NCBI RefSeq assembly: GCF_900100155.1
Contig: NZ_FMTP01000001.1
Location: forward strand, 248,001 to 312,000
DNA length: 64,000 bases
Direction: 5' to 3'
Origin: Ancylobacter rudongensis
GTDB lineage: Bacteria > Pseudomonadota > Alphaproteobacteria > Rhizobiales > Xanthobacteraceae
Shown here: piece by piece, positions 8,861 through 16,097 of the stretch
Position numbering within the stretch: position 1 is the stretch's first letter
Layout: the number at the start of each line of letters is the position of its first letter
Translations under genes and position numbers: made by a program
The notes under the pieces: model-generated
The model's input: the letters and a program-made list of their open reading frames with translations, nothing else
The model's database searches: none
Told to the model about the DNA's origin: nothing

Positions 8861-9511
8861 ATGAAGAACATCCTCTGCTCGGGCGTCGCCGCGGTCGCCC
8901 TTCTCGCCGCTGCCCCCGCCTTCGCGGCCGACCTGCCGCAGCAGCAGTCCTACCCGACCAAGGCCGCGCCGATGTATGTCGAGCCGGTGTTCACCTGGAC
9001 CGGCTTCTATATCGGCGCCAATGCCGGCTATGCCTGGGGCCAGGGCGAGGGCGGCGCGGGCGTTGTCAATCTCGACCCGTCGGGCTTCCTCGGCGGCGGC
9101 CAGATCGGCGTCAACTACCAGTTCGACAACAACATCGTGCTGGGCGCCGAAGCCGACTTCCAGGGCTCGGACATCAAGGACACCTATGCCGGTTATGAGT
9201 CCAAGATGGACTATTTCGGCACGGTCCGCGCCCGCCTCGGCTATGCCTTCGGCAATGTGCTGCCCTACGTGACCGGCGGTCTCGCCTGGGGCCACACCGA
9301 GGTCAACGACAACGTGTTCGGTCTGTCCTCGGACAAGACCCAGGTGGGCTGGACGGTCGGCGGCGGCGTGGAATACGCCCTCACCAACAACTGGACCATC
9401 AAGGGCGAGTATCTCTACATGGATCTCGGCGAGGACTATTACGACAGCATCGGCTACAAGACCGGCCTGACGGCCAACATTGTCCGCGCTGGCGTGAACT
9501 ACAAGTTCTGA
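8861..9511 (+). CDS. Outer membrane beta-barrel protein, Omp25/Omp31-like (second copy)
   Basis: A 216-residue paralogue of the preceding protein: signal peptide 'MKNILCSGVAAVALLAAAPA', then 'FTWTGFYIGANAGYAWG', 'DYFGTVRARLGYAFG', 'WTIKGEYLYMDLGEDYYD', and a C-terminal 'RAGVNYKF'. The ATG at 8861 has GGAGAG upstream; an in-frame ATG at 8843 would add an unlikely six-residue extension. A strong terminator follows. The tandem arrangement indicates gene duplication. Confidence 0.93.
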   Translation: MKNILCSGVAAVALLAAAPAFAADLPQQQSYPTKAAPMYVEPVFTWTGFYIGANAGYAWGQGEGGAGVVNLDPSGFLGGGQIGVNYQFDNNIVLGAEADFQGSDIKDTYAGYESKMDYFGTVRARLGYAFGNVLPYVTGGLAWGHTEVNDNVFGLSSDKTQVGWTVGGGVEYALTNNWTIKGEYLYMDLGEDYYDSIGYKTGLTANIVRAGVNYKF

Positions 9512-9537
9512 CGCGGGCCTGACAGTCCCTCGACGAC

Positions 9538-9570
9538 AAAGGCCCCGGATCGACGATCCGGGGCCTTTTT
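9538..9570 (+). terminator. Intrinsic terminator of the second porin gene
   Basis: A perfect 13-base stem (AAGGCCCCGGATC / GATCCGGGGCCTT) with loop GAC, running into five T residues. Confidence 0.92.
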
Positions 9571-9595
9571 GCGTTAGTGGAGAACCTGACGCGGG

Positions 9596-10204
9596 TCAGA
9601 CCTGCGGGGTGGTTGCCTCGAAAGCAGGCACACGCTCGCAAAAGGCATCAAGCCAGGCGACCAGCGCCGGGTGGCCGGGGCGCCAGGCGCCGGCAAAGCG
9701 CAAATCGAGATAGCCGAGCGCGCAGGCCACCGCGATCTCGCCGACATGGGCGGCGCCGCTGACCGGCAGCGGCTGCGGCGGCGCGGCTTCCAAGGCCGCC
9801 AGCCCGCGTGCCACCTTGCCCGCCTGATGGTCGAGCCAGCGGTCGCTGTGGGTCTCGGGATCGCGGAAGCGGCTCTCATACATCTGCAGCAGCGCGGCGT
9901 CGGCAATGCCGTCGCCGAGCGCGAGCATCGTCAGGGCCGCGATGCGGTCCTCGCCGCCGGTCGGGATCAGCACGCCGCCACCGGCCGTCATGTCGAGATA
10001 CTCGATGATGACGCGGGAATCATAGATCGCCGGCCCATCCTCGCGCAGCAGCACGGGAATCTTGCCGAGGGGGTTCTGCTCCCGCAGCGAATCGGTGGGG
10101 TCGGTAGTGTCGGCCGGCAGGACATCGAGATGGATGTCGCACAGAATGGCGCCGATCTTGACCTTACGCCCGAAGGGGGACAGCGGGGAGGAACGAAGCT
10201 TCAT
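9596..10204 (-). CDS. Glutathione S-transferase family protein
   Basis: A 202-residue cytosolic protein with a thioredoxin-fold N-terminal domain ('MKLRSSPLSPFGRKVKIGAI', cis-Pro 'LGKIPVLL', and 'IYDSRVIIEYLD' for glutathione binding) and an alpha-helical C-terminal domain. The N-terminal Ser in 'SSPLSPFGRKV' is a possible catalytic or structural residue; substrates are unknown. The ATG at 10204 begins the family-typical N-terminus; upstream in-frame sequence belongs to the intergenic region and the cold-shock gene. Confidence 0.9.
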   Translation of the reverse strand: MKLRSSPLSPFGRKVKIGAILCDIHLDVLPADTTDPTDSLREQNPLGKIPVLLREDGPAIYDSRVIIEYLDMTAGGGVLIPTGGEDRIAALTMLALGDGIADAALLQMYESRFRDPETHSDRWLDHQAGKVARGLAALEAAPPQPLPVSGAAHVGEIAVACALGYLDLRFAGAWRPGHPALVAWLDAFCERVPAFEATTPQV

Positions 10205-10305
10205 CGGGGTTCGACACCTGTTGGGGGCCAGCCGCCCCCGTGCCGGATGCCCGGCGGCGCCTGCGCCCGGCCGCGGCGGAGCCGCAGCTTCGGCCGGCAG
10301 GCTTA

Positions 10306-10521
10306 TCAGTCGGCCGGCTGCAGGTCGATCGCCTTCGGGCCCTTGCCGCGCTTGTCCGGCTCGATCTCGAAGCTCACGCGCTGCCCCTCCATCAGCGTGC
10401 CCAGCCCGGACCGGGTGACGGCCGAGACATGCACGAACACATCGCGTCCGCCATCGTCCGGCCGGATGAAGCCATAGCCCTTGTCCGTGTTGAAGAATTT
10501 GACGGTGCCCATCGTCGCCAT
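10306..10521 (-). CDS. Cold-shock domain protein
   Basis: A 71-residue CspA-type single-strand nucleic acid-binding protein with both RNP motifs: 'KGYGFIRPD' (RNP1) and 'DVFVHVSAV' (RNP2). It probably works as an RNA chaperone. I choose the ATG at 10521 because AGGAG lies about 8 bases upstream; an ATG nine bases downstream (MGTVKFF) matches other Csp proteins but has poorer spacing. Confidence 0.93.
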   Translation of the reverse strand: MATMGTVKFFNTDKGYGFIRPDDGGRDVFVHVSAVTRSGLGTLMEGQRVSFEIEPDKRGKGPKAIDLQPAD

Positions 10522-10636
10522 GCGCCTGCTCCTGACCTCGGATGGCCGCATCCATCCGCCGCTCAACTCTGCCCGCGCAGGGTGAAGCAAGACCGATGCC
10601 GATTGATGACGGCAGGGGAGGCAGTGTGCGGCGCGA

Positions 10637-11512
10637 TCAGCGTTCCGGCGTCAGCCAGCCGAGGCGCACGCGCCCGGTGCCATCGGTGGCGAGCACCGGG
10701 GCGAGGGCGCCGAGCACGGTGCGCAGTTCTTCGGCGAGGGTGAAGGGCGGGTTGACCACGATCAGGCCGCAGCCGGTCATCGTGTCCGCCTGCCGCACGC
10801 TGCGCAGGTCGAACTGGATGTTCAGCGTCTTCGGGATTCCCGCCCGCTCGATCTCGCGCCGGAAGGCATCGACCGCGCGCACATCCTTGATCGGGTACCA
10901 GAGCAGATAGATCCCCCCCGACCAGCGCCGATGTGCCTCGGCGAGGCCTTGGGCGAGGCGGTGGAACTCGCCCGGTTCCTCGAAGGGCGGGTCCACCAGC
11001 ACCACGCCGCGCCGCTCCTTGGGCGGCACATAGGCGTTGAGCGCCTGCCAGCCATCGGTCGCCAGCACCTTGGCGCGGACATCGCGGCCGATCGACTCTT
11101 CCAGCGCCGCCCGCACGCCGGGCTCGGTCTCGCACAGCAACAGGCGGTCCTGGGCGCGGATGAGCGCCTGGGCGATAAGCGGCGAGCCGGGATAGCGGGC
11201 GAGTTCCGCCGCCAGCGTCGCATCGTCCGCCCCTGGCGGGTTCACCGCCCGCACGGCGTCGAGCCAGGGGGCGAGCAGGTCCGCCACTGCAGGGGTGAAG
11301 CGGGCGCGCAGCACGGCGCCGATGCCGCCCTCCCACTCGCCGGTGCGGCGGGCCTCGTCGCCCGTGAGGTCATAAAGCCCGGCGCCGGCATGGGTGTCGA
11401 TGACGCGATAGGCGGCATCCTTGCGTCCGAGATAGGCAAGGATGCGCGCCAGCACGACATGCTTGACGACATCGGCGAAATTGCCGGCATGGAAGGCGTG
11501 GCGGTAGTTCAT
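10637..11512 (-). CDS. rlmJ: 23S rRNA (adenine(2030)-N(6))-methyltransferase RlmJ
   Basis: A 291-residue Rossmann-fold methyltransferase. The N-terminus '[20 protein letters not shown]' and '[13 protein letters not shown]' are highly characteristic of RlmJ (YhiR/ComJ); the catalytic N6-adenine motif appears as '[12 protein letters not shown]'. It methylates A2030 of 23S rRNA. GAGG precedes the ATG. It starts 8 bases after the T2 ribonuclease stop in the same direction, so the two may be cotranscribed. Confidence 0.95.
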   Translation of the reverse strand: MNYRHAFHAGNFADVVKHVVLARILAYLGRKDAAYRVIDTHAGAGLYDLTGDEARRTGEWEGGIGAVLRARFTPAVADLLAPWLDAVRAVNPPGADDATLAAELARYPGSPLIAQALIRAQDRLLLCETEPGVRAALEESIGRDVRAKVLATDGWQALNAYVPPKERRGVVLVDPPFEEPGEFHRLAQGLAEAHRRWSGGIYLLWYPIKDVRAVDAFRREIERAGIPKTLNIQFDLRSVRQADTMTGCGLIVVNPPFTLAEELRTVLGALAPVLATDGTGRVRLGWLTPER

Positions 11513-11520
11513 CGGGTCCT

Positions 11521-12198
11521 CTAATTCGCGCCTGCGCCCGCGCTCTCGCGCAGCGGCGGCATTACCACGCGGCTTGCCCGGCAGGCGCGGCGGTTCACTT
11601 CCTCGCAGGGGGTGAAGTCGAGCGCGCGACTGAGGCAGATGCGGATTTCGGTGAGCCGGCGGCCATCGCAGGCGACGGCGATTCCATCAGGCGCCAGCCC
11701 CGGATTGGCGGCGAGGAAGGCGGCTTCGACCTCGTCGGGCGACACCATGCGATAATCATCGAGCCGGCGAAACGCCTTCGGGATCGTCACCCGCTCAAAG
11801 GCGCGGCGCACGGTGGCGAAATAGGCGGCGGAATCGGCGCCGTCGCAGGTGCCGTGCTTGCGCCACTGGTGCAGCACCAGCCGGCGGCTCGGCATGATGT
11901 CGAGCATGGAGCGCAGCACTGGCTCGGGGACGAAGGGGGCGGGAGCGACGCAGTTTTCCGGCCAGCCGCGCTGATATTGCGGCCACAGCCCGTGCACGAC
12001 GAAGGCGAAGGGGCGGGCGCCCGCGCACTGCGCCGGCTCGGCCCGTTTACCCATCGCCTCGCAATAGGAGGGCGACCAGGAAAGAGCGAGCACATAATGG
12101 TCGAAACGCCCCGGCTCGCCCTTCTGCTGGGCGAGCGCCAGTGCCGGCCAGAGCAGCAGCGCGGCAAGGGCCAGCCCCGCCGCCCGCGCCAAAGTCAC
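11521..12198 (-). CDS. Ribonuclease T2 family protein (secreted)
   Basis: A secreted acid ribonuclease of the T2 fold. Signal peptide 'LARAAGLALAALLLWPALAL' with cleavage near 'ALAQQ'; both catalytic segments are intact, 'FVVHGLWPQY' (CAS-1 His) and 'VLHQWRKHGTC' (CAS-2 His, Glu replaced by Gln-Trp-Arg context, Lys, His). It hydrolyses RNA through 2',3'-cyclic phosphates, presumably in the periplasm. I prefer a GTG at 12198 because it overlaps the upstream stop as GTGA, mirroring pgsA/moaD; an ATG at 12216 would add six residues. Neither has a clear Shine-Dalgarno. Confidence 0.88.
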   Translation of the reverse strand: MTLARAAGLALAALLLWPALALAQQKGEPGRFDHYVLALSWSPSYCEAMGKRAEPAQCAGARPFAFVVHGLWPQYQRGWPENCVAPAPFVPEPVLRSMLDIMPSRRLVLHQWRKHGTCDGADSAAYFATVRRAFERVTIPKAFRRLDDYRMVSPDEVEAAFLAANPGLAPDGIAVACDGRRLTEIRICLSRALDFTPCEEVNRRACRASRVVMPPLRESAGAGAN

Positions 12199-12815
12199 GG
12201 ACGGGCCATGCGGCAATTCGGGGCGTAGGTCCAGGAACGGTCGAAGCCCTCGACGCAGAAATCGACGCCCCAGGAGGCGCCGAGGAAGCCGCCATCCTCG
12301 ATGATCGAATACCAGACGGTGTGGTAGCGCGGGATGCCGGGCGCCTTGCCGACCGCCTTGCCCACCGGCGCGCCGGTCATGTGGCCGCCATAAGGGCTGC
12401 TGTCATAGGCGCCGCTGCCATAGGCGCCCTCGGTCTGGAAGCTGGGCGTGCCCTCGATGCCGGAGACGATGACCTCGGCGCGGCAATAGCGGCGCGGAAT
12501 GTTTTCCTCGCCCCAGGGCCGGAAGGCGACCTCGCGGACATGGTCGATGCGGTCGATGGTGAGCTTCGAGTTCCAGAAGCGTGATTCGGTGGTGGCGAAA
12601 TCCCGCTGGATCTTCGACAGGGCACCGGGCGTGTCGCAGGCCGGCACGTTGCCGCTGTAATTGGGCCCCGACAGCCAGAAGTTCTTCTCGAAGAAATTGG
12701 CCGCCTGCGCGCTGCCGAGCGAGCCGGCCAGCATGCCGATGGCGGCGAGGCCGGTGGCGGCCCGCGCCATGGCCCGCTTCGCCCGCCCTGTCGCGCCCTT
12801 CATTTCGGCCAGCAT
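12195..12815 (-). CDS. Conserved secreted protein of unknown function
   Basis: A 206-residue protein with a basic N-terminal leader and a hydrophobic signal segment ending 'GSLGSAQAAN'. The mature part has four cysteines, including 'VPACDTPG' and 'CVEGFDRSW..C', and a Gly/Ser/Tyr-rich middle. I recognise no enzyme motif. It is probably cotranscribed with the T2 ribonuclease just downstream, joined by a four-base overlap, so an extracytoplasmic function in the same process is plausible but unproven. Confidence 0.75.
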   Translation of the reverse strand: MLAEMKGATGRAKRAMARAATGLAAIGMLAGSLGSAQAANFFEKNFWLSGPNYSGNVPACDTPGALSKIQRDFATTESRFWNSKLTIDRIDHVREVAFRPWGEENIPRRYCRAEVIVSGIEGTPSFQTEGAYGSGAYDSSPYGGHMTGAPVGKAVGKAPGIPRYHTVWYSIIEDGGFLGASWGVDFCVEGFDRSWTYAPNCRMARP

Positions 12816-12911
12816 CGCACGTCTCCTACATTATCTGCGGCGAAGATGCGTCGCGTCCGCCGCGCGGTCAATGACGGCAAGGCCACACCCGGCCGGATTC
12901 CGGCACCGTTG

Positions 12912-13265
12912 TCAGATGAGGCGGATGACATAGTGCTTGCGGGTGGTCTCGACGACTTCCCACACGCCCTTGAAGCCCGGCCGCAGGGCGAAGGTGTCGC
13001 CCGCCTTCACCGTCACCGGCGCCTCGCCGTCCTCGTGCAGGATCGAGACGCCTTCGAGGATGGAGCAGAACTCCCACTCCTCATAATCCACCCGCCAGGC
13101 GCCGGGGGAGGATTCCCAGATGCCGGCGAACAGAGCGCCGTCGGGCAGCGTCTCGGCGTTCCAGGTGAGATGGCGGGGATTGCCGGCGACGAGGCGCTCG
13201 GCGAGGGGCGCGGTTCCCTCCGGTTCGCCAAGCGTGGCCGGGTCGAAGGAAAGCAGGAACGACAT
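12912..13265 (-). CDS. Cupin domain protein
   Basis: A 117-residue single-domain cupin ('GIWESSPGAWRVDYEEWEFCSILEG', 'VKAGDTFALRPGFKGVWEVVE'). The first motif lacks the usual His-x-His; 'DYEEWEF' suggests the DUF861 type associated with ureidoglycolate and ethanolamine metabolism. The ATG at 13265 has GAGGT close upstream. It lies downstream of the permease and amidase genes in the same orientation and may be their accessory or a small-molecule sensor. Confidence 0.85.
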   Translation of the reverse strand: MSFLLSFDPATLGEPEGTAPLAERLVAGNPRHLTWNAETLPDGALFAGIWESSPGAWRVDYEEWEFCSILEGVSILHEDGEAPVTVKAGDTFALRPGFKGVWEVVETTRKHYVIRLI

Positions 13266-13327
13266 GTGAAACCTCGCGGGCGGCATTAAGGGTGGGAGCC
13301 GCCCGGCTGAGGGCCGGAAACAAGAGC

Positions 13328-13395
13328 GGCGCGGCCATCCTGAGGGATGTGCCGCGCCGTCTCAAGCTGCTTCGATACCCCCCAGCATCGAAGCA
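13328..13395. other. Two consecutive hairpins between permease and cupin genes
   Basis: 13328-13358: GGCGCGGC+CATCC pairs with GGATG+GCCGCGCC (one bulged T). 13368-13395: TGCTTCGAT pairs with ATCGAAGCA around a 10-base loop. No T tract follows on either strand. They may modulate read-through or protect mRNA ends between the operon genes. Confidence 0.5.
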
Positions 13396-13400
13396 AAAGG

Positions 13401-15017
13401 TCATTCCGCCGGTGCCGGCTGCGGCCCGTCCGCGCGCGCCGCGGCGGGCGATTCCTCCAGCGCGGCGTATTTCGCGCAGGCAAAGAGGAAGCCGGCCACC
13501 AGAAGGTAAGCAAATGCTACCGTCGGTGTCACGCCAAATCCGACGCTTTCCCCGTGCATGAAGCCGAAAAAGGTGAGCACGGCGCCGGCGAGGGCGAAGG
13601 CGGCGGCGTTGACGAATTGCCGTTCGACCACGAACACGCCGATGGCGCCGAGCACCAGCCCGACCAGAATCGCGCCGCCGCCCATCACTTCGAGCCCGTG
13701 ATAGAGCACGCCGACCGTGCCCAGCTTCTCCAGCCCCAGCGCGGCGGCGGAGGTGCCGGCGACACCGAGCGAATTGTCGATCAGCAGCTTGGCCCAGGCG
13801 GCAAGGTGCGGGGTGAGCGCCAGCACCACGGCCGGGGCATGCTTGGAGGGCGTGGTCTGGAACGCCTGCGCCCCGATCAGCATGCCGATATAGAGCAGGA
13901 TCGGCGAGATGGCGACGACCGGGATCAGCGCCAGCAGCAGCGCGATGATGCCGAACCAGGACAGGATGATGACCATGAGCCCGGTGGCGGCGGAATAGCC
14001 GATGCGCCCGCCCATCGATTTCCAGCCGGGGTGGCCGATATAGACGGCGTTGATGAAGGGGTTGCCCATCAGGCAGCCGATCAGGCTGACCACACCATCG
14101 GCGGTGAGGACCCGGGTGGTGGGGTAATGGTCGCCCGCCGCCTCGGCGCTCTCCACATTGTCCATCGCCTCGACCAGATCGTAGATGCCGAAGGGAATGG
14201 CGGTGACGAGGATGATGCCGAGATAATCGAAGCCATGGAACACATGGTCGAAGGCCGGCAGCGGCACCGAGAAGCCGAAATTGGCGAAGGCGGCGCCGAC
14301 ATTGTCGAGGCTCATGCCGCCATAGTTCAGCCCGAACAGGTTCGAGCCCCAGGCGATGGCCATGCCGACCGCGATGGCGATGAGGCCGGCGGGGATGCCG
14401 CGCGGGTATTTCACCCCGCCGAACCAGCTCACCATGATGATGGCGAAGCAGGTGAGGCCGATGACCGGGGTGGCGAAGATCTCGAAGGCCGGGCGCATGG
14501 CGATGAAGGCGATGGACACGCCCGCCAGCGTGCCGAGCAGCGCCGCCCGGGGGGTGATCCTGCGGATGTAAGGCGCGACGAAGCCGCCGATCATCAGGAT
14601 GAAGCTCTGGAAGAACACCCAGACCAGCCCCGCTTCCCAGCCCTGGATCGGGTCGCCGGTGGCGGCGCCGATCGGCAGCATGATGACGAAGGTGACGACG
14701 AACATGTGCGGCACCGAGATGCCCGAGGGCAGGGCGCAGACATCGTCGCGGCCCGTCTTCTTCGCCAGCTGGTAGCCGAGCCAGGCGTAATAGACGGTGG
14801 AGAGGAACATCATCAGCCCCACCGCCGGCAGGATGCGGCCGAAGACGATGTCGGGCGGCGTTTTCAGCACGAATTGCAGCAGGCCGGTCAGCACCAGCAT
14901 GTTGACCAGGATATTGGTGCCGAAGCCGAACAGGGCGTTCCAGTCGCCACGCGTCCACAGGGTCGGGCGCATGCCGGTGCGGGCGGGTGAGATCGGGGTC
15001 ATTTCAGTCGCGGACAT
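13401..15017 (-). CDS. NCS2-like permease (xanthine/uracil/vitamin C or AzgA type)
   Basis: A 538-residue inner-membrane protein with about 13 hydrophobic segments. Characteristic blocks include 'GSNLFGLNYGGMSLDNVGAA', 'AIPFGIYDLVEAMDN', 'CLMGNPFINAVYIGHPGWK' and 'GRIGYSAATGLMVIIL', which fit the NCS2 nucleobase family and its AzgA-like branch. The substrate is likely a nucleobase, ureide or related N-rich compound. The C-terminal tail is Ala/Pro-rich. It lies about 75 bases downstream of the amidase gene and upstream of the cupin; the three look like one operon behind the palindrome at 15859. Confidence 0.88.
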   Translation of the reverse strand: MSATEMTPISPARTGMRPTLWTRGDWNALFGFGTNILVNMLVLTGLLQFVLKTPPDIVFGRILPAVGLMMFLSTVYYAWLGYQLAKKTGRDDVCALPSGISVPHMFVVTFVIMLPIGAATGDPIQGWEAGLVWVFFQSFILMIGGFVAPYIRRITPRAALLGTLAGVSIAFIAMRPAFEIFATPVIGLTCFAIIMVSWFGGVKYPRGIPAGLIAIAVGMAIAWGSNLFGLNYGGMSLDNVGAAFANFGFSVPLPAFDHVFHGFDYLGIILVTAIPFGIYDLVEAMDNVESAEAAGDHYPTTRVLTADGVVSLIGCLMGNPFINAVYIGHPGWKSMGGRIGYSAATGLMVIILSWFGIIALLLALIPVVAISPILLYIGMLIGAQAFQTTPSKHAPAVVLALTPHLAAWAKLLIDNSLGVAGTSAAALGLEKLGTVGVLYHGLEVMGGGAILVGLVLGAIGVFVVERQFVNAAAFALAGAVLTFFGFMHGESVGFGVTPTVAFAYLLVAGFLFACAKYAALEESPAAARADGPQPAPAE

Positions 15018-15092
15018 GCTCGGTATCCCTCGAAGGACGAATGACGGGACGCGGTGAAAGACGGCGCCGGGCGCCGGACGCGGCAGGCGGGT

Positions 15093-15818
15093 TCAGGCGG
15101 CGCTGGCGGAGGCTGAGCCGGTGATGCTCGTGTCGCCGAGCGCGGAGAGAAGGGCGGCGGAATCGGACACCCAGCCGAAAATCCCGCCCTGCGCCTTGAT
15201 CATCTCCAGGCCGACGCGATGGAATTCGGGGATGTAGGAGGCGCAGCAATCGGCCAGCGCCACGCAGCGATAGCCGCGATCATTGCCCTCGCGGATGGTG
15301 GTGTGGACGCAGACCTCGGTGGTGACGCCGGCGACCAGCAGCGTGTCGATGCCCCGGTTCTTCAGCATCAGTTCGAGGTCGGTCTGGTAGAAGGCGCCCT
15401 TGCCGGGCTTGTCGAGCACCGGCTCGCCGGGGGCGGGGGCGAGTTCGGCGATGATGTCGTGCCCCGGCTCGCCGCGAATAAGGATGCGGCCCATCGGGCC
15501 GGCGCAGCCGATGCGCGCCGTCGGGGAACCGCGCTCGACCTTGGCCGGCGGTGCGTCCATCATGTCCGGGCGGTGGCCCTCGCGGGTGTGGATGACCATG
15601 AGGCCGGCGGCGCGGGCGGCGGCCAGCACGGCCTTGCACGGCCCGACCGCCGCCTGGAGACGCGAAACGTCATTGCCCAGCGTCTCGCCGAAGCCGCCCG
15701 GCTCAAGGAAATCGCGCTGCATGTCGATAATGACGAGCGCGGCGCGGGCCGGGTGGAAGGCGAGGGGCGCGGGCTCGGCGGCGAGCAGGGGGGCGGGCAG
15801 CGTAGCGGGCATGGGCAT
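15093..15818 (-). CDS. Cysteine hydrolase, isochorismatase fold; biuret hydrolase-like
   Basis: A 241-residue cytosolic amidohydrolase with an intact triad: Asp36 in '[13 protein letters not shown]', Lys140 in 'DKPGKGAFY' and Cys170 in '[11 protein letters not shown]'. The triad spacing, '[19 protein letters not shown]' and the N-terminal '[14 protein letters not shown]' resemble biuret amidohydrolase (BiuH), which gives allophanate and ammonia; ureidoacrylate or N-carbamoyl amide hydrolases are alternatives. Pairing with a permease supports use of an imported ureide or carbamoyl amide as nitrogen source. It is first in its operon; a perfect palindrome lies 41 bases upstream of its start. Confidence 0.82.
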   Translation of the reverse strand: MPMPATLPAPLLAAEPAPLAFHPARAALVIIDMQRDFLEPGGFGETLGNDVSRLQAAVGPCKAVLAAARAAGLMVIHTREGHRPDMMDAPPAKVERGSPTARIGCAGPMGRILIRGEPGHDIIAELAPAPGEPVLDKPGKGAFYQTDLELMLKNRGIDTLLVAGVTTEVCVHTTIREGNDRGYRCVALADCCASYIPEFHRVGLEMIKAQGGIFGWVSDSAALLSALGDTSITGSASASAA

Positions 15819-15858
15819 CCACCATCTGGAGCGGGTCGCGTGGCCGGACCCGGCTGAT

Positions 15859-15880
15859 ATGCATACAATGGTGTATGCAT
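15859..15880. promoter_or_regulatory. Perfect palindromic operator upstream of the amidase-permease operon
   Basis: ATGCATACA and TGTATGCAT form a perfect 9-base inverted repeat with a 4-base spacer. Core TGTATGCAT and dyad geometry fit FCD/FadR-type GntR operators. No GntR gene lies adjacent, so the regulator would be elsewhere. It could also affect uvrB, which starts 218 bases away on the other strand. Confidence 0.65.
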
Positions 15881-16097
15881 CAGCTGTGCCAATGCCCTAA
15901 ATTTAAGCATAATTGAGCTAACGCGCTGATCTGGAGGGATAAACGGCGCAGGGCGTGTCCGCGCCGTTGCGGCGTGCCTGCCTATCCGATCGTCAGCTGA
16001 TGCCCTTACTGGCACCGTCCCGGCGCGCACGGCCGCCGGCGGCACAAGCGGCGCGGACGGCCTTTGCGCCGACCGAATCTGACCCCATATTGCCGCC

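Noticed and set aside
13347..14990. Plus-strand open frame of about 550 codons, rich in Asp, His, Gly and Gln
   Set aside because: Antisense to the NCS2-like permease. The hydrophilic composition is the mirror of membrane-protein codons.
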